Origin: Maricurvus nonylphenolicus
Lineage (GTDB): Bacteria > Pseudomonadota > Gammaproteobacteria > Pseudomonadales > Cellvibrionaceae
DNA length: 64,000 nt
NCBI RefSeq assembly: GCF_042854845.1
Contig: NZ_AP031498.1
Location: 4,650,001-4,714,000 of the forward strand
Reading direction: 5' to 3'
Below, piece after piece: positions 61,238 to 64,000 of this stretch; positions within the stretch are counted from its first letter, which is position 1, and each line of letters starts with the position of its first letter. Both the position numbers and the translations under genes were made by a program. The notes beneath the pieces are model-generated. The model ran no database searches and was not told where the DNA came from. It saw only the letters and a program-made list of their open reading frames with translations.

Positions 61238-61954
61238 ATGACCCTCTCGAAATCTAATATTCTATTGATAGGCCTGGCAGCAACAATCGCTGGATTACTA
61301 GGCGCCGCAGCAGATGTTTATTCCGTGTGGACCGGAAAGCATACAATGGACACGGCATTTGCGGTTGGTTTAGATAATGTGATGCATATCATGCTGGACA
61401 AGTCGATCGAAGAGATGGTGATAGGCAACTACCTGGCGCAGTTCTTTATCCCTATTCATGGCTGCTTGGGTGCAGTTCTGACTTACACACTATTTAGCCC
61501 GTTCAGCCGAAAGTTATCCATCACATTGGCTGCCGCGTTTATCTACGGTGGAGCTATAGGTGCAGGATACCATTCGACCATTCTTCCTTATGGCGCTCTG
61601 GTTAATACCGGCAATACAGAACTTATTAATATGACCAAAGGATATTGGGATTTCGTTGCCTACTCTATGGTAACCAGCGCTTTAGTGATAACGGCTCTTA
61701 TTACCATCCTACTGATCAAAAGCCGCGCTTTTGTTTCCATGAACCTGCTGTGGGTAAGCCCTTTAGGGACCATGTCAATCTTCACTATTCTGTTCTACGT
61801 GCTACCCGATGGCGGTGTATATAGAGACGCCAAAGAGTTTATGACCATTGCCGGGTTCAATTTCCCACTCGCGATTTTCTATTTAACCTTGACGCTTTTC
61901 ATATTGAGTAATTATGACCAACTGAAAGCCCTAACAAATGATAAGTCTGAGTAA
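61238..61954 (+). CDS. multi-pass membrane protein (DUF6796-like)
   Basis: From the ATG at 61238 the protein has 238 residues with about seven hydrophobic segments: ILLIGLAATIAGLLGAAADV, then YLAQFFIPIHGCLGAVL, SITLAAAFIYGGAIGAGYHS, YSMVTSALVITALITILL and others. GAGYHSTILPYG and DVYSVWTGKH recall the DUF6796 group. AGGAGC lies upstream of 61238, so the longer frame from 61196 is rejected. It is 24 bp before the SulP gene. Function unknown. Confidence 0.72.
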   Translation: MTLSKSNILLIGLAATIAGLLGAAADVYSVWTGKHTMDTAFAVGLDNVMHIMLDKSIEEMVIGNYLAQFFIPIHGCLGAVLTYTLFSPFSRKLSITLAAAFIYGGAIGAGYHSTILPYGALVNTGNTELINMTKGYWDFVAYSMVTSALVITALITILLIKSRAFVSMNLLWVSPLGTMSIFTILFYVLPDGGVYRDAKEFMTIAGFNFPLAIFYLTLTLFILSNYDQLKALTNDKSE

Positions 61955-61978
61955 ATCATAACGGATTGTAGGTGCATT

Positions 61979-63700
61979 ATGCTTAGCAAATTCTTCCCAG
62001 GGCTGTTATGGCTAAAAGGATACAGCCATAACACACTTAAAAGTGATCTTTTTTCCGGACTTACGATTGCTGTTATGCTGATTCCTCAAGGCATGGGCTA
62101 CGCAGTCGTTGCAGGATTACCACCAGAATATGGTTTGTATGCCTGTATCATTCCGCCTGTGATATATGCTTTGCTAGGTACTTCCAATAAAATCTCTATA
62201 GGACCCGTTGCCCTGGATTCTATTTTGATAATCACCGGGTTAAGCCTTTTGGCAGAACCCGGTTCTCCGCTTTATCTGGAGCTGGCGATTGTATTAACAC
62301 TTCTTGTTGGCATCATTCAATGTATTCTAGGCTGCATTCGCTTTGGTTTTATTGCTAACTTTCTCTCTTACCCGGTGATCGTGGGTTATACATCTGCAGC
62401 CGCCCTTATTATCATCAGCAGCCAATTCGAAAATCTGGTTGGCACAGACGTCTCTGGCGGTAGTATTTTTGAAATCGCTTACCAGTTAGCCTTGAATATT
62501 GGACAGTGGAATACAGCCACTATAATTGTTGGCATAGCTGGCTTGCTCTTTATGCATTATTCAAAACGTGTTTACCCAGGCCTTCCCTATGCGTTCATCT
62601 TATTAGCACTAGGCATGTGGGGAGCAGGCCTGCTGAATGCAGCCAGCTACGGTGTGGATGTTGTCTCATCGGTTCCCCAGGGCTTACCGCCCGTCGTTAT
62701 ACCAAATTTAGATATAACTCAGATTGCAGAATTATTACCCTTAGCTTTTACCGTTGCCCTGATGGGTTACGTTGGCACTATGTCCATATGTAAATCTCAA
62801 GAAAAACCTACGGACAAGATTAATACAAATCCTAATCAAGAGCTGATAGCCGTTGGCGTTGCCAACCTTGTGGGATCGGTGTTTAAAGCCTTTCCTGTAT
62901 CAGCCAGCTTTTCACGGAGTGCAGCCTTCAGAGAAGCAGGCGCTCTAACACAAGTCTCTGCTGTAATTTCAGCTATATTTATTCTTGTAACAGTTGTCTT
63001 TTTGACACCATTATTCAAGGTATACCCGCTACCGAAAGCACTGTTGTCAGCGGTTATTATTATTTCCGTTATTGGGCTCTTTAAATATAAAGAGATGTTT
63101 AGCTTAGCCCAACACAATCAACGTGAATTTTCTGTCATGTTGATCACCTTTGTCTTTACCCTGATTTTCGGGGTTCAACAGGGTTTACTTATCGGTGTTC
63201 TGTTATCTATCATCATTGTTATCTATAACACAACCAATCCTCATATGACGGAGTTAGGATCCATCTGTGACGGCCAACTTTATCGTAATATTAATCGCTT
63301 TCAAGATGCTCAAGTCAGAGATGATACATTAATCTTTCGCTTCGACGCGCCTCTCTATTTCGCCAATAAAGATTACTTTGCGGAACGCCTCTATACATGG
63401 ATAAAAAGACGAGACCAAGGCAACTTAAAGTACGTTATTTTTAATGCTGAGTCAGTCAACAGTATCGATGCCACAGCCATCATTATGCTGCAGCAGGTTA
63501 CAGAGAATTTAAAAAACCAAGGTGTCAAGCTACTGATTACTAACGCAATTGGACCAGTAAGAGACACCATTACTCTCTCTAATGCTAATAACTTACTGGA
63601 TGAAAACACAACCTTCTCATGTATACATGATGCCATCAAATACATCGATGGCGGCATCAATATACACCCTCAGCAAGCATTGCAAACAAACTGCAGGTAA
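61979..63700 (+). CDS. SulP family anion transporter with STAS domain
   Basis: The 573-residue protein has a SulP transmembrane core of 10-14 helices (IAVMLIPQGMGYAVVAGLPPEYGLYA in pieces; FPVSASFSRSAAF signature) and a C-terminal STAS domain from about residue 430 (DDTLIFRFDAPLYFANKDYF; FNAESVNSIDATAIIMLQQV). The family exchanges sulfate, bicarbonate or organic anions. Beside a thiol-dioxygenase operon it could move sulfate, sulfite or a sulfonate, but no residue proves the substrate. It is followed at once by a regulator gene. Confidence 0.9.
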   Translation: MLSKFFPGLLWLKGYSHNTLKSDLFSGLTIAVMLIPQGMGYAVVAGLPPEYGLYACIIPPVIYALLGTSNKISIGPVALDSILIITGLSLLAEPGSPLYLELAIVLTLLVGIIQCILGCIRFGFIANFLSYPVIVGYTSAAALIIISSQFENLVGTDVSGGSIFEIAYQLALNIGQWNTATIIVGIAGLLFMHYSKRVYPGLPYAFILLALGMWGAGLLNAASYGVDVVSSVPQGLPPVVIPNLDITQIAELLPLAFTVALMGYVGTMSICKSQEKPTDKINTNPNQELIAVGVANLVGSVFKAFPVSASFSRSAAFREAGALTQVSAVISAIFILVTVVFLTPLFKVYPLPKALLSAVIIISVIGLFKYKEMFSLAQHNQREFSVMLITFVFTLIFGVQQGLLIGVLLSIIIVIYNTTNPHMTELGSICDGQLYRNINRFQDAQVRDDTLIFRFDAPLYFANKDYFAERLYTWIKRRDQGNLKYVIFNAESVNSIDATAIIMLQQVTENLKNQGVKLLITNAIGPVRDTITLSNANNLLDENTTFSCIHDAIKYIDGGINIHPQQALQTNCR

Positions 63701-63706
63701 CTCAAT

Positions 63707-64000
63707 GTGTCGACTACAGTTCCCCATGAGCATGACCTTCTGAATACAGAGGAAAACTCTGGTTCCTGGAATCTGCCATTAGTCACCACTAAACTGAAAC
63801 CTCCCAGGTTAGCGCCTCACTTGGTGAGGCGGGAAGATCTTATTAGCCGTTTATCTGATGCCAAATCTGCTGCATTGATCTTGGTGGAAGCCGCTGCAGG
63901 ATCAGGGAAGACAACTACCCTTTCTCAATGGCGGCAGGAAATGCTCGGGTTAGGTAATACGATAGCCTGGCTGAGCCTGGACATTGAAGACAATACGCCT
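63707..64000 (+). CDS. MalT-type LuxR regulator, N-terminal part (truncated by window end)
   Basis: An open frame from GTG at 63707 to the window edge encodes 98 residues. It starts VSTTVPHEHDLL and contains TTKLKPPRLAPHLVRRE, then a Walker A region LVEAAAGSGKTTTLSQW and AWLSLDIEDN. This is the beginning of a large ATP-binding STAND regulator of the MalT/LuxR kind. It starts 7 bp after the SulP gene, suggesting co-expression. The remaining ~800 residues are outside the window. Confidence 0.75.
   Translation, partial: MSTTVPHEHDLLNTEENSGSWNLPLVTTKLKPPRLAPHLVRREDLISRLSDAKSAALILVEAAAGSGKTTTLSQWRQEMLGLGNTIAWLSLDIEDNTP

Noticed and set aside
1..64000. CRISPR arrays, rRNA genes, prophage, integrase or intact IS transposase
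   Set aside because: No regularly spaced short repeats, rRNA sequence or transposase/integrase motifs were seen on reading the window and its translations.

Overview
The window looks like the chromosome of a free-living, PHA-storing, Gram-negative gammaproteobacterium. The evidence is the rpsU-yqeY-dnaG-rpoD macromolecular synthesis locus, YqcC, DinG and the PrkA/YeaH/SpoVR trio, two TonB-dependent receptors, and a class I PHA synthase with PhaR and a phasin. A marine Cellvibrionales/Spongiibacteraceae-like lineage is my best guess; that is inference from gene content, not from a search.

Layout. 0-5.3 kb: dinG-yqcC-SIMPL lipoprotein operon (minus), an SCP-x-type thiolase and a YjdF-like membrane protein. 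5.5-11.1 kb: a polyhydroxybutyrate locus with phasin, intracellular depolymerase (phaZ) and 3-hydroxybutyrate dehydrogenase on plus, and phaR and phaC on minus. Two TGC-rich candidate PhaR sites flank the phasin promoter. 11.4-17.3 kb: hybrid sensor kinase, an HTH regulator, an 820-bp non-coding block full of hairpins, then ugd and galE. 17.6-22.4 kb: prkA-yeaH-spoVR operon. 22.4-30.4 kb: signalling genes (excisionase-HTH response regulator, REC-histidine kinase, three CheX-related proteins) around cca and a pteridine reductase, with a strong small-RNA candidate at about 23.13-23.23 kb. 30.6-38.5 kb: Hsp20, DksA-like protein, folK, folB, tsaD, rpsU, yqeY, dnaG, rpoD.

38.5-48.3 kb is an agmatine/4-guanidinobutyrate utilisation island between rpoD and tRNA-Ile2(CAU): LuxR-type regulator, SpeB-like agmatinase, GbuA-like guanidinobutyrase, aldehyde dehydrogenase, class III aminotransferase, TonB receptor and MFS transporter. 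All four promoter regions contain a similar C-rich/G-rich palindrome (best form ATCCCCCGTCAGGGGGAT) at about 65-112 bp from the start codons. This suggests one regulon controlled by the local LuxR protein. Near-identical terminator sequences bracket the island.

48.4-50.8 kb: tRNA-Ile2 with a tandem duplication of its 3' half, a DEAD-box helicase, a viroplasmin-RNase H fusion and a DUF2986 microprotein. 51-64 kb looks accessory and more AT-rich. A decayed gene and a solute-binding protein precede a five-to-six-gene minus-strand operon (GSA-aminomutase-like protein, three-histidine thiol dioxygenase, TonB receptor, AhpD-like CxxC protein, class III aminotransferase, frameshifted small gene) with a near-consensus promoter and a matching terminator. 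Two TetR regulators, a DUF6796-like membrane protein, a SulP anion transporter and the start of a MalT-type LuxR regulator follow. The combination suggests uptake and oxidation of a sulfur-containing amine or thiol, but the substrate is unproven.

No CRISPR array, rRNA, prophage or intact transposase was seen.
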